A stretch of DNA of 64,000 nucleotides from Desulfarculaceae bacterium (GTDB lineage Bacteria > Desulfobacterota > Desulfarculia > Desulfarculales > Desulfarculaceae): assembly GCA_020444545.1 (NCBI GenBank), contig JAHLKT010000001.1:744001-808000 (forward strand), in the 5' to 3' direction. This document shows positions 49,560 through 61,147 of the stretch, piece by piece (position 1 is the stretch's first letter; each line of letters begins with the position of its first letter). Made by a program: the position numbers and the translations under genes. The notes under the pieces are model-generated. The model was not told the DNA's origin. It saw only the letters and a list, made by a program, of their open reading frames with translations, and ran no database searches.

Positions 49560-49665
49560 ACAGCCAGGCGCCCCTAGGCTAGGCGTCCGGCAAGCGACAG
49601 CCGGAGGCGTAGTAAAACTACGTCGAGGCTGGAGCGAGGCGGCAACAACGCCTAGGGGTGGCTGG
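49560..49665. repeat. Interspersed hairpin-forming intergenic repeat, copy B
   Basis: This is the second copy of the repeat at 2533-2650. It shares CTAGGCTAGGCG, AGCGACAGCCGGAGGCGTAG, CTACGTCGAGGCTGGAGCGA and GGCAACAACG. Here the outer arms are CCAG-CCCCTAGGC/GCCTAGGGG-CTGG; they differ from copy A but still pair. It sits in a 303-nt gene-free gap (49376-49678). The gap also has an A-rich tract (49443-49495), as at copy A. The end TGGCGAAGCC...CTTACAAG abuts the stop of the kinase-like gene at 49679. No gene is visible in the gap. Confidence 0.75.
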
Positions 49666-49678
49666 CGAAGCCGCCCGC

Positions 49679-50269
49679 TTACAAGTAGCCCAGGTCCTTG
49701 AGCCGCGCCACGATCTCCGCCTCCTCATCATCGCTGTAAACCGCCGCATCCTTCGCCGTATGCGGGGCCGGCCCGATGAGCCCCGCCTCGCCCAGATAGG
49801 CCAGCACCCGCGCCAGGCTCTCGCCCGGCCCTTCCTGGCCGGTGGGGCAGCGCACCTCCGGGTCGGCCGGGGGCTCGTAGGCCCCCTCCAACGCGGCCAG
49901 GCCCTCCCCGCCTTGGGCCAGGGCCGAGGCGTAGCGCCCAGCCTGGTCGCGGTTGATCCGCTGCTCCAGGGGGCAGTCCAGATGCACCTCCACGTAGTCG
50001 CCCAGCGAGGCGCGTACCTCGCGGCGCTCGGCGGCACGGGGCGCGGCCAGGCCCACCACGCAGGCGGCCCCGCCCTGGTTGGCGCGGGACGCCAGCCAGG
50101 CGGCCTTGGCCCCCAGGGGCTCGCCCAGGTTTTCGCGAAGCTCGGCTTCTTCCAGGTGCAACACGGCCAGGCCCAGCGCCCTCAGGGCGCGGCTGAGCAT
50201 GCGGCCCAACGTGGTTTTGCCGGATGCGGGGGGACCGGTTAGCCAGACGGTGAAGCCCGTCCGGCTCAT
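49679..50269 (-). CDS. APS-kinase-like (CysC family) P-loop protein, diverged
   Basis: A 196-residue protein coupled to the degenerate AlkP gene (ATGA overlap). The P-loop is intact (WLTGPPASGKTTLGRML). The phosphate-carrier strand and lid (VEVHLDCPLEQRINRDQAGRY and AYEPPADPEV) match adenylylsulfate kinases. The substrate-side DGDN motif is replaced (HLEEAELRENLG), and the d-R-x-E-N helix is shortened. It therefore probably phosphorylates something other than adenylylsulfate, or a nucleotide-linked group on a polymer. No sulfate assimilation genes are adjacent. Confidence 0.8.
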   Translation of the reverse strand: MSRTGFTVWLTGPPASGKTTLGRMLSRALRALGLAVLHLEEAELRENLGEPLGAKAAWLASRANQGGAACVVGLAAPRAAERREVRASLGDYVEVHLDCPLEQRINRDQAGRYASALAQGGEGLAALEGAYEPPADPEVRCPTGQEGPGESLARVLAYLGEAGLIGPAPHTAKDAAVYSDDEEAEIVARLKDLGYL

Positions 50270-51624
50270 AAGAGGCTTTCGCCCTCCATGCCCGGAGGAG
50301 TGTTGAGGCCCAGCAGGCTGAGCACGGTGGGGGCCAGATCCTGCAAGCGGGGCTCGCCGCTGCGCAGGCCCTCCTTGATGCCGCTCACGTAGAACAGGGC
50401 GTCGTCCTTGGCGGGCATTCCCGCGCGCTCGGGCGGGGCCACCAGGCCGCTCACCCCCAGGTTGGCCTTGAAGTCATAGCCCGGGGCGGGCTCCACCACC
50501 AGATCCGGGGCGCGGCTCAGCTGCGGGCCGGAGTAGATCTCCTCGCGGCGGTGCACCTTGGCCACCAGGGGCTCCTCGGTCTCGGGGTGCACCAGGCCGC
50601 CGATGCGGTGGATCAGCTCCTCGCGCAGGTCCTCGTAAGGCCTGCCCTGCACCACCGAGCCCTTTTGCTCCCGTCCCTCCAGGTTCAAATAGATGCGCCC
50701 GGGGATCAGGCTGTAGGCCTTGGAGTCGCCGTGCAGGTTCTTGAGCTCCTTCTTGCCCTTGCCGAACAAGAGGTAGCCGTTGGCCTCCAGCCACTGGTTC
50801 AAATAGACCAGGCCTTTGCTCCGGGTGATGCCGTAGCCGCTGACCAACAGCAGGGGGCAGCTGGGGGGCAAAATCTCGACCAGCTCGCCCAGGTAGCCGT
50901 CCAAACGGCGGTAGAACTCGGCCAGGCGGGCCCGGCCGGTGTCGCCGCCCTCGGTCCAGGCGTCCCAGTAGAGGCGATTGATGTGGTCCGGGCCGGTGAG
51001 GTGGAGCTGGAAGAACTCCCAGTCGCCCTCGCGCATGAGCTGGAAGGCGGCCTTGAAGCGCCGGGCCAGGGTGTCCCCCAGCTCGGCCAGGAAAAACTCG
51101 GGCTCCTCGCTGGCCAGGCTCATGTCCGCCTCGATGCGGTAGTCCATCTCCATGAGGCGGGGGGCCAGCTCCACCGGGTAGGTGGCCTGGGAGAGGTCCG
51201 GGCTGAGGAAGCCGCTGACCATGAAGCCGTTGACCTTCTTGGGCGGGAAGGTGAGCGGCACGTTCATCACCCCCACCGGCACCCCGCCGCGCCCCAGCAT
51301 CTCCCACAGGGTGGGGGCCTTGATGTCGGTCGAGGAGGGGATGAGCACCGAGAAGGGGTCGGGGTGGCGCTCCACCAGGCCGAAGACGCCGTGCTTGCCC
51401 GGGTTCACCCCGGTCATGTAGTTGGCCCAGGCCACGGTGGACACGGTGGGCAGGCTGGAGGCCAGGCCCGCGCTGAGCCCCTGCTCCAGGATGTGCCCCA
51501 GATTGGGCATCAGGCCCCCGGCCGCCGCGCGGGCCGCGAAGTCCTGGGAGACGCCATCCATGCTCAGGACGAACAGGCGCTTCTTTTGCTGTTCCCGGCC
51601 AAAAAAGCGTTTAAGCAGTTTCAC
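50266..51624 (-). CDS. AlkP-superfamily protein with degenerate metal site (probable pseudoenzyme)
   Basis: A 452-residue protein related in fold to the one at 47189. It keeps the first Asp (FVLSMDGVSQD) and nucleophile Thr in TVSTVAWANYMTGVNPGKHG. The usual D-H-G metal motif reads S-G-Y-G (LLVSGYGITRSKG). The Asp/His pair is rearranged (TGPDHINRLYWD), and the final His segment has become PAKDDALFYVSG. Two-metal catalysis is therefore unlikely. It is translationally coupled to the APS-kinase-like gene, so the pair may act as a binding module plus a kinase. It is cytoplasmic, with no signal peptide. Confidence 0.85.
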   Translation of the reverse strand: MKLLKRFFGREQQKKRLFVLSMDGVSQDFAARAAAGGLMPNLGHILEQGLSAGLASSLPTVSTVAWANYMTGVNPGKHGVFGLVERHPDPFSVLIPSSTDIKAPTLWEMLGRGGVPVGVMNVPLTFPPKKVNGFMVSGFLSPDLSQATYPVELAPRLMEMDYRIEADMSLASEEPEFFLAELGDTLARRFKAAFQLMREGDWEFFQLHLTGPDHINRLYWDAWTEGGDTGRARLAEFYRRLDGYLGELVEILPPSCPLLLVSGYGITRSKGLVYLNQWLEANGYLLFGKGKKELKNLHGDSKAYSLIPGRIYLNLEGREQKGSVVQGRPYEDLREELIHRIGGLVHPETEEPLVAKVHRREEIYSGPQLSRAPDLVVEPAPGYDFKANLGVSGLVAPPERAGMPAKDDALFYVSGIKEGLRSGEPRLQDLAPTVLSLLGLNTPPGMEGESLL

Positions 51625-51741
51625 TTAACTCCCCTATCCCCCAGGCGAATTACTAATGCAACTCTAGCCGGGCGCCGTGGGGGTGTCAAGGGGCTTGCCC
51701 CCCCATGGCCCCCAAGCGCCCCGCGGCCCCGGGCCCCACCC

Positions 51742-51769
51742 TTGACTTGCCCCTGGGGTGTGGTAGAAA
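51742..51769 (+). promoter_or_regulatory. Sigma-70 promoter of the ileS operon
   Basis: TTGACT (51742-51747), a 16-nt spacer and TAGAAA (51764-51769) lie 46 nt upstream of the ileS ATG. No T-box leader is visible. Confidence 0.5.
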
Positions 51770-51815
51770 AGTGAGTTTCTAAAGGTAGTTTACGCAATTA
51801 CTCAGGACGGGCTCC

Positions 51816-54614
<2,799 letters not shown>

Positions 54615-54618
54615 CCTT

Positions 54619-55089
54619 ATGAAGCGCCGCCTGGTCACCCTGGGGCTCATCGCCCTGGCCGTGGCCGGGGCCGATCAACTGCTCAAAGCCGTCATGGTCC
54701 CCTGGCTCAGCCAGGGGCCCGTGGCGATCATTCCCGGTTTCGCCCGTTTCATCCTGGCCTACAACACCGGAGCCGCCTTTTCCTCCTTCGCCACGGTGGA
54801 GGGGGCCCGCTGGCTCTTCGCGCTGGCCGCCGTGGTGGCCCTGGGCCTGGCGGTGTGGGCCGCGCTGGGCCCCCTGGGGCGCGGCCGGGGGGCGCTGGTC
54901 TGCCTGGGGCTCATCTGCGGCGGCGCGGTGGGCAACCTCATCGACCGTCTCTTCCGGGGCGGCCGGGTTGTCGACTTCGTGGACCTCTACGTGGGAAACT
55001 GGCACTGGCCGGTGTTCAACCTGGCCGACGCGGCCATAACCATCGGCGGGGTGTGGCTGGCCATCCTGCTGATCCGCAACAAAGGCTGA
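54619..55089 (+). CDS. lspA: Lipoprotein signal peptidase
   Basis: A 156-residue aspartic membrane protease that removes signal peptides from lipoproteins after lipidation. Four helices are visible. The conserved segments AYNTGAAFSSFA and CGGAVGNLIDRLFRGGRVVDFVDLY and the C-terminal FNLADAAITIGG contain the two catalytic Asp residues. It follows ileS as in many bacteria and precedes lgt, so both lipoprotein-maturation enzymes share a transcript. Confidence 0.98.
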   Translation: MKRRLVTLGLIALAVAGADQLLKAVMVPWLSQGPVAIIPGFARFILAYNTGAAFSSFATVEGARWLFALAAVVALGLAVWAALGPLGRGRGALVCLGLICGGAVGNLIDRLFRGGRVVDFVDLYVGNWHWPVFNLADAAITIGGVWLAILLIRNKG

Positions 55090-55094
55090 TCCCG

Positions 55095-55871
55095 GTGCAT
55101 CCCGTTCTTTTCAGCATCGGCCCCCTCACCGTGCACACCTACGGGGTGATGCTCGCCCTGGGCGCGGCCCTGGGCCTGTGGCTCTACACCCGCCTGGCCA
55201 AGGCCGCGGGCCTGGACCCGGAGCGGGCCATGAGCCTGGCCCTGTGGCTGCTCATCAGCGGCCTGATCGGCTCGCGGCTCATGTTCGTGGCCCTGGAGCC
55301 CGAGCAGTTCTTGCACGCGCCCTGGCGGGTGCTGGCCATCTGGGAAGGCGGCCTGGTGTTCTACGGCGGCCTGGGCGGGGCGCTCATCGTGGGCATTTTG
55401 CTCATGCGCCGCTGGAAGCTGCCGGTGCTCACCCTCATGGATTGCGTGGCCCCGGCCCTGGCCCTGGCCCAGGCCATCGGGCGCATCGGCTGCTTCTCGG
55501 CCGGCTGCTGCTACGGCCAGCCCTGGCAAGACGGCTGGTGCTCGGTCACCTTCAACGCCCCCCTCACCCTGGCCCCCCGGGGCATCCCCCTGCACCCGGC
55601 CCAGCTCTACACCTCGGCCGCCTTGCTGGTGATCACCGGAGCCCTGCTTTTGCTGTGGCCCCGGCGGCGTTTCGCGGGCCAAATTTTTTTCGCCTACGGG
55701 TTCATGCACGGCATCGCCCGGGTTATAATCGAGACGTTCCGGGGGGACTGGCGGGGCGAGCCCTTCCTGGGCTTTACCCCCACTGCCTGGTTCGCCCTGG
55801 GCCTGGCCGTGGTCAGCGCCGCGGCGCTGGTCTACCTCAGCAAACGCCATGCGCACAGACAAGAGGACTAG
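55095..55871 (+). CDS. lgt: Prolipoprotein diacylglyceryl transferase
   Basis: A 258-residue membrane enzyme that adds diacylglycerol to the lipobox Cys. GTG 55095 follows the lspA stop by 5 nt. Markers are PLTVHTYGVMLALGA, LVFYGGLGGA, the signature region AIGRIGCFSAGCCYGQPW and HPAQLYTSAALL, and a late FAYGFMHGIARVIIETFRGD. The signature uses C-F-x-A-G-C-C in place of the textbook N-F-x-N; I take this as a variant of the family. Confidence 0.96.
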   Translation: MHPVLFSIGPLTVHTYGVMLALGAALGLWLYTRLAKAAGLDPERAMSLALWLLISGLIGSRLMFVALEPEQFLHAPWRVLAIWEGGLVFYGGLGGALIVGILLMRRWKLPVLTLMDCVAPALALAQAIGRIGCFSAGCCYGQPWQDGWCSVTFNAPLTLAPRGIPLHPAQLYTSAALLVITGALLLLWPRRRFAGQIFFAYGFMHGIARVIIETFRGDWRGEPFLGFTPTAWFALGLAVVSAAALVYLSKRHAHRQED

Positions 55872-55872
55872 C

Positions 55873-56253
55873 GTGAACTTTCCCGACGACGTGAAATATC
55901 ATCCCGACCACATGTGGGCGCGCCCCCTGGCTGGCGGCGAAGCTATCGTGGGCATCACCGACTTCGCCCAGGATCAGCTGGGCACCGTGATCTTCGTGGA
56001 CCTGCCCGAGGCGGACCAGGAGCTGGCCGTGGGCGAGGAGCTGGGCGCGGTGGAAAGCGCCAAGAGCGTCAGCGACCTCATCAGCCCGGTGAGCGGGGTG
56101 GTGCTGGAGGTGAACTCCGAGCTGGAGGAAACCCCGGACCTGCTCAACAACGAGCCCTACACCAACGGGTGGATCGCCCGGGTCAAGCTGAGCGAGCCCG
56201 GCGAGCTGGACGACCTGATGGAGGCCGAGGCCTACGAGGCCACGGTAGGTTAG
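55873..56253 (+). CDS. gcvH: Glycine cleavage system H protein (lipoyl carrier)
   Basis: A 126-residue protein. GTG 55873 has AGAGGA 5 nt upstream; an earlier ATG at 55849 lies inside lgt. The lipoyl-lysine loop is VESAKSVSDLISPVSG, preceded by GITDFAQDQLGTVIFVDLP and followed by NNEPYTNGWIARVKLS. The protein shuttles the aminomethyl group among P, T and L proteins. None of these is in the window, so it may also serve as a carrier for lipoate metabolism. It ends the ileS operon. Confidence 0.97.
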   Translation: MNFPDDVKYHPDHMWARPLAGGEAIVGITDFAQDQLGTVIFVDLPEADQELAVGEELGAVESAKSVSDLISPVSGVVLEVNSELEETPDLLNNEPYTNGWIARVKLSEPGELDDLMEAEAYEATVG

Positions 56254-56272
56254 CCCTCGTTAAATACGCGGG

Positions 56273-57421
56273 CTAAACCACCACCTGGTTGCGCCCCGCC
56301 TCCTTGGCCTGGTAGAGGCGGTCGTCGGCCCGGCGCAACACCTTGTCGAAGCCGTCGCCGTCGTCGGGATAAGCGGCCAGCCCCAGGCTGGCCGTGACCG
56401 GCGGTGCGATATCCCCGCTGGGCAGGGCGAAGCGCTTGTCCGCGATGGCCCGGCGCAGTTTTTCGGCCACCCTGGCCCCGTCTTCCTTGGCGGTCTCGGG
56501 CAGCACCACCAGAAACTCCTCCCCCCCATAACGCACCACAACGTCCTGCGAGCGCACGTTGGCGGTGATGACCTCGGCGAAATCGCTGAGCAGGCGGTCC
56601 CCGGCGGGGTGCCCGTGGGTGTCGTTGAAGGCCTTGAAGTAGTCAATGTCCAGCATTGTCAGGCAATAGCGCCGGTGGGGCCGGTCCGGGGGGTCTTCCA
56701 GCTTGTGCACCAGCTTGGCCAGGGCGGTGCGGTTGCGCAGGCCGGTGAGCTTGTCGCGGTAGGCCATGCGCTCGGTCAGGTTGAAAACCCGAAGCACCAC
56801 CCGGTCCAAATAGAAGACCACCAGAATCCCCACCCCCAAGGCCAGGGCCAGCTGCACCGCGAACACCACGCTCACCGCGCGCCAGGTGCGCGAGGACTCC
56901 CGGGCCAGGTCGGCCTGCTCATGGTTGTGGTGGTCGTGCAGGTGCAGGTAGTACTTTTTGAAGATGGAGTTGAAATCCTTGGCGATCTTGGCCAAGCGCT
57001 CCCGGCCGTCGGCCTGATCGCCGGACATGATCCGGTCCAGGTCCTTCTGGTAGCTGGCGTAGGCCCGGCTTATGCCCTCGGTGCGCCCGGCCACCTGATC
57101 CCGGGCCGGGCCCGGGGGCAGGGAGTTGACGTGGCTCCAGAGTCCGTCCAAGGACATCTGGGCCACGGAGCGGTTGTCCTGGTAGGCCTCCTGGTAGGCG
57201 GGGTCGTTGTCGTTGCGGTAATAGCCTTCCGCGTCCAGGAGCATGGAGTGGATGGCCGAGTGGAAGTTGTCCGCCGCCTCCAGATGGCTGGAGAAGTCCA
57301 CCAACTGGATCACGTTGGCGTGGAGCTGGTTCATGGACAGCCAATAAAAGCCGTAGGAGGCCAGGAGCACCAGCACCAGCACTCCCACCGCCACTTTAAA
57401 GCCCAATTGCTTGACTGCCAT
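56273..57421 (-). CDS. Membrane diguanylate cyclase
   Basis: A 382-residue protein from ATG 57421. Two membrane helices (VAVGVLVLVLLASYGFYWL and VVFAVQLALALGVGILVVFYL) flank a periplasmic four-helix sensor of about 150 residues with a His-rich segment (YLHLHDHHNHE). The cytoplasmic GGDEF domain has DKLTGLRNRTAL, DIDYFKAFNDTHGHPAGD and the active-site GGEEF. An inhibitory RxxD site (RSQD) stands five residues upstream. It should make cyclic di-GMP with product feedback. The downstream end meets gcvH with a 19-nt gap, convergent. Confidence 0.95.
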   Translation of the reverse strand: MAVKQLGFKVAVGVLVLVLLASYGFYWLSMNQLHANVIQLVDFSSHLEAADNFHSAIHSMLLDAEGYYRNDNDPAYQEAYQDNRSVAQMSLDGLWSHVNSLPPGPARDQVAGRTEGISRAYASYQKDLDRIMSGDQADGRERLAKIAKDFNSIFKKYYLHLHDHHNHEQADLARESSRTWRAVSVVFAVQLALALGVGILVVFYLDRVVLRVFNLTERMAYRDKLTGLRNRTALAKLVHKLEDPPDRPHRRYCLTMLDIDYFKAFNDTHGHPAGDRLLSDFAEVITANVRSQDVVVRYGGEEFLVVLPETAKEDGARVAEKLRRAIADKRFALPSGDIAPPVTASLGLAAYPDDGDGFDKVLRRADDRLYQAKEAGRNQVVV

Positions 57422-57612
57422 GGCCGCTTCCCGGTGCGAGGATCGGAGTTTCGCCTTGGGCAAGCTCTCCCCAGTCCCGGTAGGGGATGGGAGGCTTACC
57501 CTAGTACGATAGTAGCCAGGCCAAGGCGCCGGGCGCAAGGGGACAAGCCCCTTTGACAAGCGGAGGCCCAAGGCTTAAACTCAGGGGCATTGCGATTGCG
57601 GGAGGAGAAACC

Positions 57613-57810
57613 ATGTGTGATTGCTGCGGCAAGACCGGCTCCGGTCATATCCACCATCACCATGACCACGAGCACGGCGAGGGACACCACCACGGCCACG
57701 AGCACGGTCATGAGCATTGCCACGGCCACGAGCATCCCCACGCCCCGGCCGGGCCCAAGCCCATCGTAACCCTGATCCAGCCCGCCCCGCCCCGAGAGAG
57801 CGGCGAGTAG
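57613..57810 (+). CDS. Histidine-rich metal-binding peptide
   Basis: A 65-residue protein from ATG 57613 (GGAGG upstream). It starts MCDCCGKTGSGHIHHHHDHE and carries about 20 His residues through residue 45, then an ordinary tail (GPKPIVTLIQPAPP). The CDCC and His clusters suggest nickel, zinc or copper storage, like HypB or SlyD tails, but without their catalytic domains. It precedes trkH by 34 nt on the same strand. Confidence 0.85.
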   Translation: MCDCCGKTGSGHIHHHHDHEHGEGHHHGHEHGHEHCHGHEHPHAPAGPKPIVTLIQPAPPRESGE

Positions 57811-57844
57811 CCGGCGCGGGGCGAGCCCCGCCCCGCCATAAGTC

Positions 57845-59188
57845 ATGTCCAACTGGCTGACTCCCTCGCGCCTGGTGCTGGCGTCCTTTGCGGCGTTCAT
57901 CCTCCTGGGCGCGGGCCTGCTCTATCTGCCCGCCATGCAGTCCCCCGACGGGGTGGACTTCCTGGACTGCCTGTTCACCTCCACCAGCGCGGTATGCGTC
58001 ACCGGCCTGATCACCGTGGACACCGCCACCGCCTGGTCCTCCTGGGGCCAGGGGCTCATCCTGGTGTTGTTGCAGGCCGGCGGCCTGGGCATCATGACCT
58101 TCTCGGTGGCCCTGCTTTACCTGGCCCGCAAGCGGCCCGGTCCCAAGGCCCACCTGGCCCTCAAGGGCGCCCTGGGCCCGGTGCCCGGCGGCGAGATGAG
58201 CCGCCTGGTGCGCGACGTGCTGCTCTACACCTTCCTGCTGGAGGGCATCGGGGCTGCGGTCTTGTTCCTGCGCTTTCTCAAGGACTTCCCCGCTCCCCAG
58301 GCCCTGGCCCAGGCGGTGTTCCACTCCATCAGCGCCTTTTGCAACGCGGGCTTCAGCCTGTTCAGCGACAGCCTGATCGGCTACGCCACCGACCCCACGG
58401 TGAACCTGACGGTCATGGCGCTCATCGTGCTGGGCGGCCTGGGCTTCGTGGTGCTGCGTGAGCTTACCGCCCGCCTGCGCCGCCCCAAGGACGCCCCTCC
58501 CCGGCGCATGTCCCTGCAAGCCCGCCTGGTGCTGGCCACCAGCGGGGTGCTCATCGTGGGCGGGGCCATCGCCCTGCTCAGCGCGGAGGCCCTGGCCAAG
58601 GGCCCGGCCTGGAACCAGGGCTTCTGGCCGCTGTTGTTCCAGACCATCACCCCGCGCACCGCCGGGTTCAACACCATCCCCATGAACAACCTGAGCAACG
58701 CCTCGCTGGTGATCATCATGCTCTTGATGTTCATCGGGGCCTCGCCGGGCTCCACCGGCGGCGGCATCAAGACCACCACCATCGCGGTGCTCTTCTCCCT
58801 GGCCGTGAACCGGCTCAAGGGCCGCCCCGGGGCCCAGGCCTACGGCCGGACCGTCCCCGAGCGCCAGGTGGAGATGGCCCTGTTGTTGGCCGTGGGCACC
58901 GCCCTGGTCTTGATCACCGCCGTGGTGCTGCTCGCGGCGGTGGGGGTGGCCGACGGCGGCCACGTGCGGCGCGACTTCCTCTACCTGGCCTTCGAGGCGG
59001 TGAGCGCCCTGGGCACGGTGGGGCTGTCCTTGGGCATCACCCCGGAGCTGACCCCGGCGGGCAAGGCGATCATCATCGTGCTCATGTTCGTGGGCCGCCT
59101 GGGGCCGCTGGCCTTTGTCTACTCCCTGGTCCAGCAGCTGCGCGAGCCCAGCTACCGCCTGGCCGAGGAGCGGGTGATCCTGGGCTAG
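57845..59188 (+). CDS. trkH: TrkH/KtrB-type potassium uptake channel subunit
   Basis: A 447-residue membrane protein with four pore repeats. Filter-like segments are STSAVCVTGLITVDT, SISAFCNAGFSLFSD, ITPRTAGFNTIPM and AVSALGTVGLSLGITPE, and the gating loop is GASPGSTGGGIKTTT. It brings in K+ (with Na+ or H+), controlled by the adjacent RCK subunit. The length is closer to KtrB than E. coli TrkH. It probably begins translation from the ATG at 57845 and is followed by trkA after 73 nt. Confidence 0.95.
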   Translation: MSNWLTPSRLVLASFAAFILLGAGLLYLPAMQSPDGVDFLDCLFTSTSAVCVTGLITVDTATAWSSWGQGLILVLLQAGGLGIMTFSVALLYLARKRPGPKAHLALKGALGPVPGGEMSRLVRDVLLYTFLLEGIGAAVLFLRFLKDFPAPQALAQAVFHSISAFCNAGFSLFSDSLIGYATDPTVNLTVMALIVLGGLGFVVLRELTARLRRPKDAPPRRMSLQARLVLATSGVLIVGGAIALLSAEALAKGPAWNQGFWPLLFQTITPRTAGFNTIPMNNLSNASLVIIMLLMFIGASPGSTGGGIKTTTIAVLFSLAVNRLKGRPGAQAYGRTVPERQVEMALLLAVGTALVLITAVVLLAAVGVADGGHVRRDFLYLAFEAVSALGTVGLSLGITPELTPAGKAIIIVLMFVGRLGPLAFVYSLVQQLREPSYRLAEERVILG

Positions 59189-59261
59189 GCCCTGGCGAAG
59201 CGCTCCGGCGGGGGTATGCTTTTAGTTTCGAGTTGATTTTGGTTGATCTGGGAGGCTTGTC

Positions 59262-59915
59262 ATGAACCTGGCGGTAATCGGTTTGGGACAGTTCGGCTCC
59301 GCCCTGGCCCGGGAGCTAAAGACGCTCAAGCACCATGTGACCGCCATCGACTCCGACCCCAAGGCGGTGGGCCGGGTGCAGGACGTGGTGGACCAGGCGG
59401 TGGTGGCCGACGCCACGGACCGCAACCTCCTGGAGGAGTTGGGCCTGGCCCTGGTGGATGCGGCGGTGATCAGCCTGGGCGACAACCTGGGGGCCAGCAT
59501 TCTCATCACCCTGCACTTCAAGGAGATGGGCATCGGGCGCATCGTGGCCAAGGCCATCAGCCCGGAGCACGAAAAGATCCTCAAGCGCATCGGCGCGGGC
59601 GAGGTGGTCTTCCCCGAACGCGACGCGGCCGAGCGCCTCTCCCGCTCGCTCACCGACCCCAACCTGCTGGACTATCTTCCCATCGACGACGAGTTCTCGG
59701 TGGCCGAGCTGGCCCCGCCCGACGCCCTGGTGGGCAAGTCCCTGGCCGAGCTGGACCTGCGCAAGAACTACGGCGTGAACGTCATCGCGGTGCGCGAGCT
59801 GGTTCCCGAGCGCATGAACCTGGTGGTGGCCCCGGACTACGTGATCAAGGACAGCGACATCCTGGTGGTGGCCGGGCGTCAAACAGACCTGGAAAGGCTG
59901 CGCTCGGCCAAGTGA
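59262..59915 (+). CDS. trkA: TrkA/KtrA-type RCK regulatory subunit
   Basis: A 217-residue cytoplasmic protein. RCK_N has the Rossmann motif VIGLGQFGSALARELKT with TAIDSDP (NAD(H)/ATP site). RCK_C occupies the last 80 residues (DALVGKSLAELDLRKNYGVNV, IKDSDILVVAGRQTDLERL). It gates the TrkH channel through nucleotide binding. The stop overlaps the GTG start of the following MFS gene by 4 nt. Confidence 0.96.
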   Translation: MNLAVIGLGQFGSALARELKTLKHHVTAIDSDPKAVGRVQDVVDQAVVADATDRNLLEELGLALVDAAVISLGDNLGASILITLHFKEMGIGRIVAKAISPEHEKILKRIGAGEVVFPERDAAERLSRSLTDPNLLDYLPIDDEFSVAELAPPDALVGKSLAELDLRKNYGVNVIAVRELVPERMNLVVAPDYVIKDSDILVVAGRQTDLERLRSAK

Positions 59916-61147
59916 CCTCCCCAGCTCCGTCTTACCGCCGCGCCCTGGTCATCCTGGGCCTGGCCGTGTTCGTTTCCATGTGCGGGGTGGGCATCATCGT
60001 GCCCTTTTTGCCCATCTACGCCCGCGAGCTTGGCGCCTCCGGGGTGCTCATGGGGCTGATCTTCAGCTCCTTCTCCCTGTCGCGCGGCCTGGTGGTGCCC
60101 CTGGTGGGCGGCCTGAGCGACCGCATCGGCCGCAAGCCCTTCATCATCCTGGGCCAGGCCGGCTACGCGGCGGTGGCCATCCTGTTCATCTACACCGCCA
60201 GCCCCTTCGGCCTGGTCATGGACCGCCTGCTGCAAGGCGTGTTCGCGGCCATGGTGTTGCCCATCGCCATGGCCCTGGTGGCCGACGCCGCGCCCCTGGG
60301 CATGGAAGGCCGCGTGTTCGGCGGCTTCAACATGTTCTTTCTCATGGGCTTCGGGGTGGGGCCGCTCATCGGCGGGGCGGTCTACGAGTACGCGGGGCTA
60401 AACGCCAACTTCTGGCTCATGGCCGGCCTTAGCCTGGCCTCTTTGGCCGCGGTGGCCCTGTTCGTCAAGGAGCCGCCCAAGGAGCAGCGCTCCGGGGGCA
60501 AGCGCGGCTTCCGCGAAATGTGGGGCCTGGCCCAGGACCGCACCTTCGCGGCGGTGCTGGTGGCCCGCCTGGGCGCGGCGGTGGGCATGAGCTGCTTCAT
60601 CGCCTTCATGCCGGTGATCGCCACGGACCACGGCCTGGGCAACCTCCAGGTGGGGGCCTGCCTCACGGCCAACGTGGTGGTGATGACCCTGTTGCAAAAG
60701 CCCTTCGGCCGCCTGGCCGACAAGACCTCGCGCCTGGGCCTGGCCGTGGTCGGCCAGATGGCCTCGGGGGCGATGAAGATGCTCATCCCCTTTGGGACCG
60801 ACTTCTTCTGGCTGATGCTCCTGTCCATGGCCGAGGGCGTGTTCGCGGGCATGGCCCTGCCGGCCATGACCGCCCTGGCCATCAGCCGGGGCAAGGCCCT
60901 GGGCCAGGGCATGGGCCTGGTCACCGGCTCCTTCACCATGGCCTTGAGCGTGGGGGTGTTCTTCGGGCCGGTCACCGGCGGTTGGGTGGTGGACCTCACG
61001 GGCCACTCCGCGGCCGCCCTGTGGTTGGGCGGGGGCACGGCGGTGCTCACGGGCCTGATCATGTTCTTGCTGGGCAGGGGGGCAGACATCCCGCCCCTGG
61101 AGGCGGCCGAGGAGCTGGCCCCGGTGGAGCGCATCCTCAAAGGCTAG
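59912..61147 (+). CDS. Major facilitator superfamily transporter
   Basis: A 411-residue 12-helix transporter from GTG 59912 (GTGA overlap with trkA). The family loop G-x3-D-R-x-G-R-K (GGLSDRIGRKPF) lies between helices 2 and 3, and a second copy (GRLADKTSRLGL) between 8 and 9. Helix 1 is ALVILGLAVFVSMCGVGIIVPFL. The shape resembles drug/proton antiporters, but the substrate is not predictable. Coupling to trkA may only reflect operon packing. It ends tail-to-tail with doc, overlapping by 4 nt. Confidence 0.9.
   Translation: MTSPAPSYRRALVILGLAVFVSMCGVGIIVPFLPIYARELGASGVLMGLIFSSFSLSRGLVVPLVGGLSDRIGRKPFIILGQAGYAAVAILFIYTASPFGLVMDRLLQGVFAAMVLPIAMALVADAAPLGMEGRVFGGFNMFFLMGFGVGPLIGGAVYEYAGLNANFWLMAGLSLASLAAVALFVKEPPKEQRSGGKRGFREMWGLAQDRTFAAVLVARLGAAVGMSCFIAFMPVIATDHGLGNLQVGACLTANVVVMTLLQKPFGRLADKTSRLGLAVVGQMASGAMKMLIPFGTDFFWLMLLSMAEGVFAGMALPAMTALAISRGKALGQGMGLVTGSFTMALSVGVFFGPVTGGWVVDLTGHSAAALWLGGGTAVLTGLIMFLLGRGADIPPLEAAEELAPVERILKG

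Noticed and set aside
51640-51815. T-box leader before ileS
   Set aside because: No T-box sequence or antiterminator is visible; the promoter lies 46 nt upstream of the ATG.
57816-57831. GC hairpin between the His-rich gene and trkH as a terminator
   Set aside because: The loop is only 2 nt and there is no T-run, so termination is unlikely.
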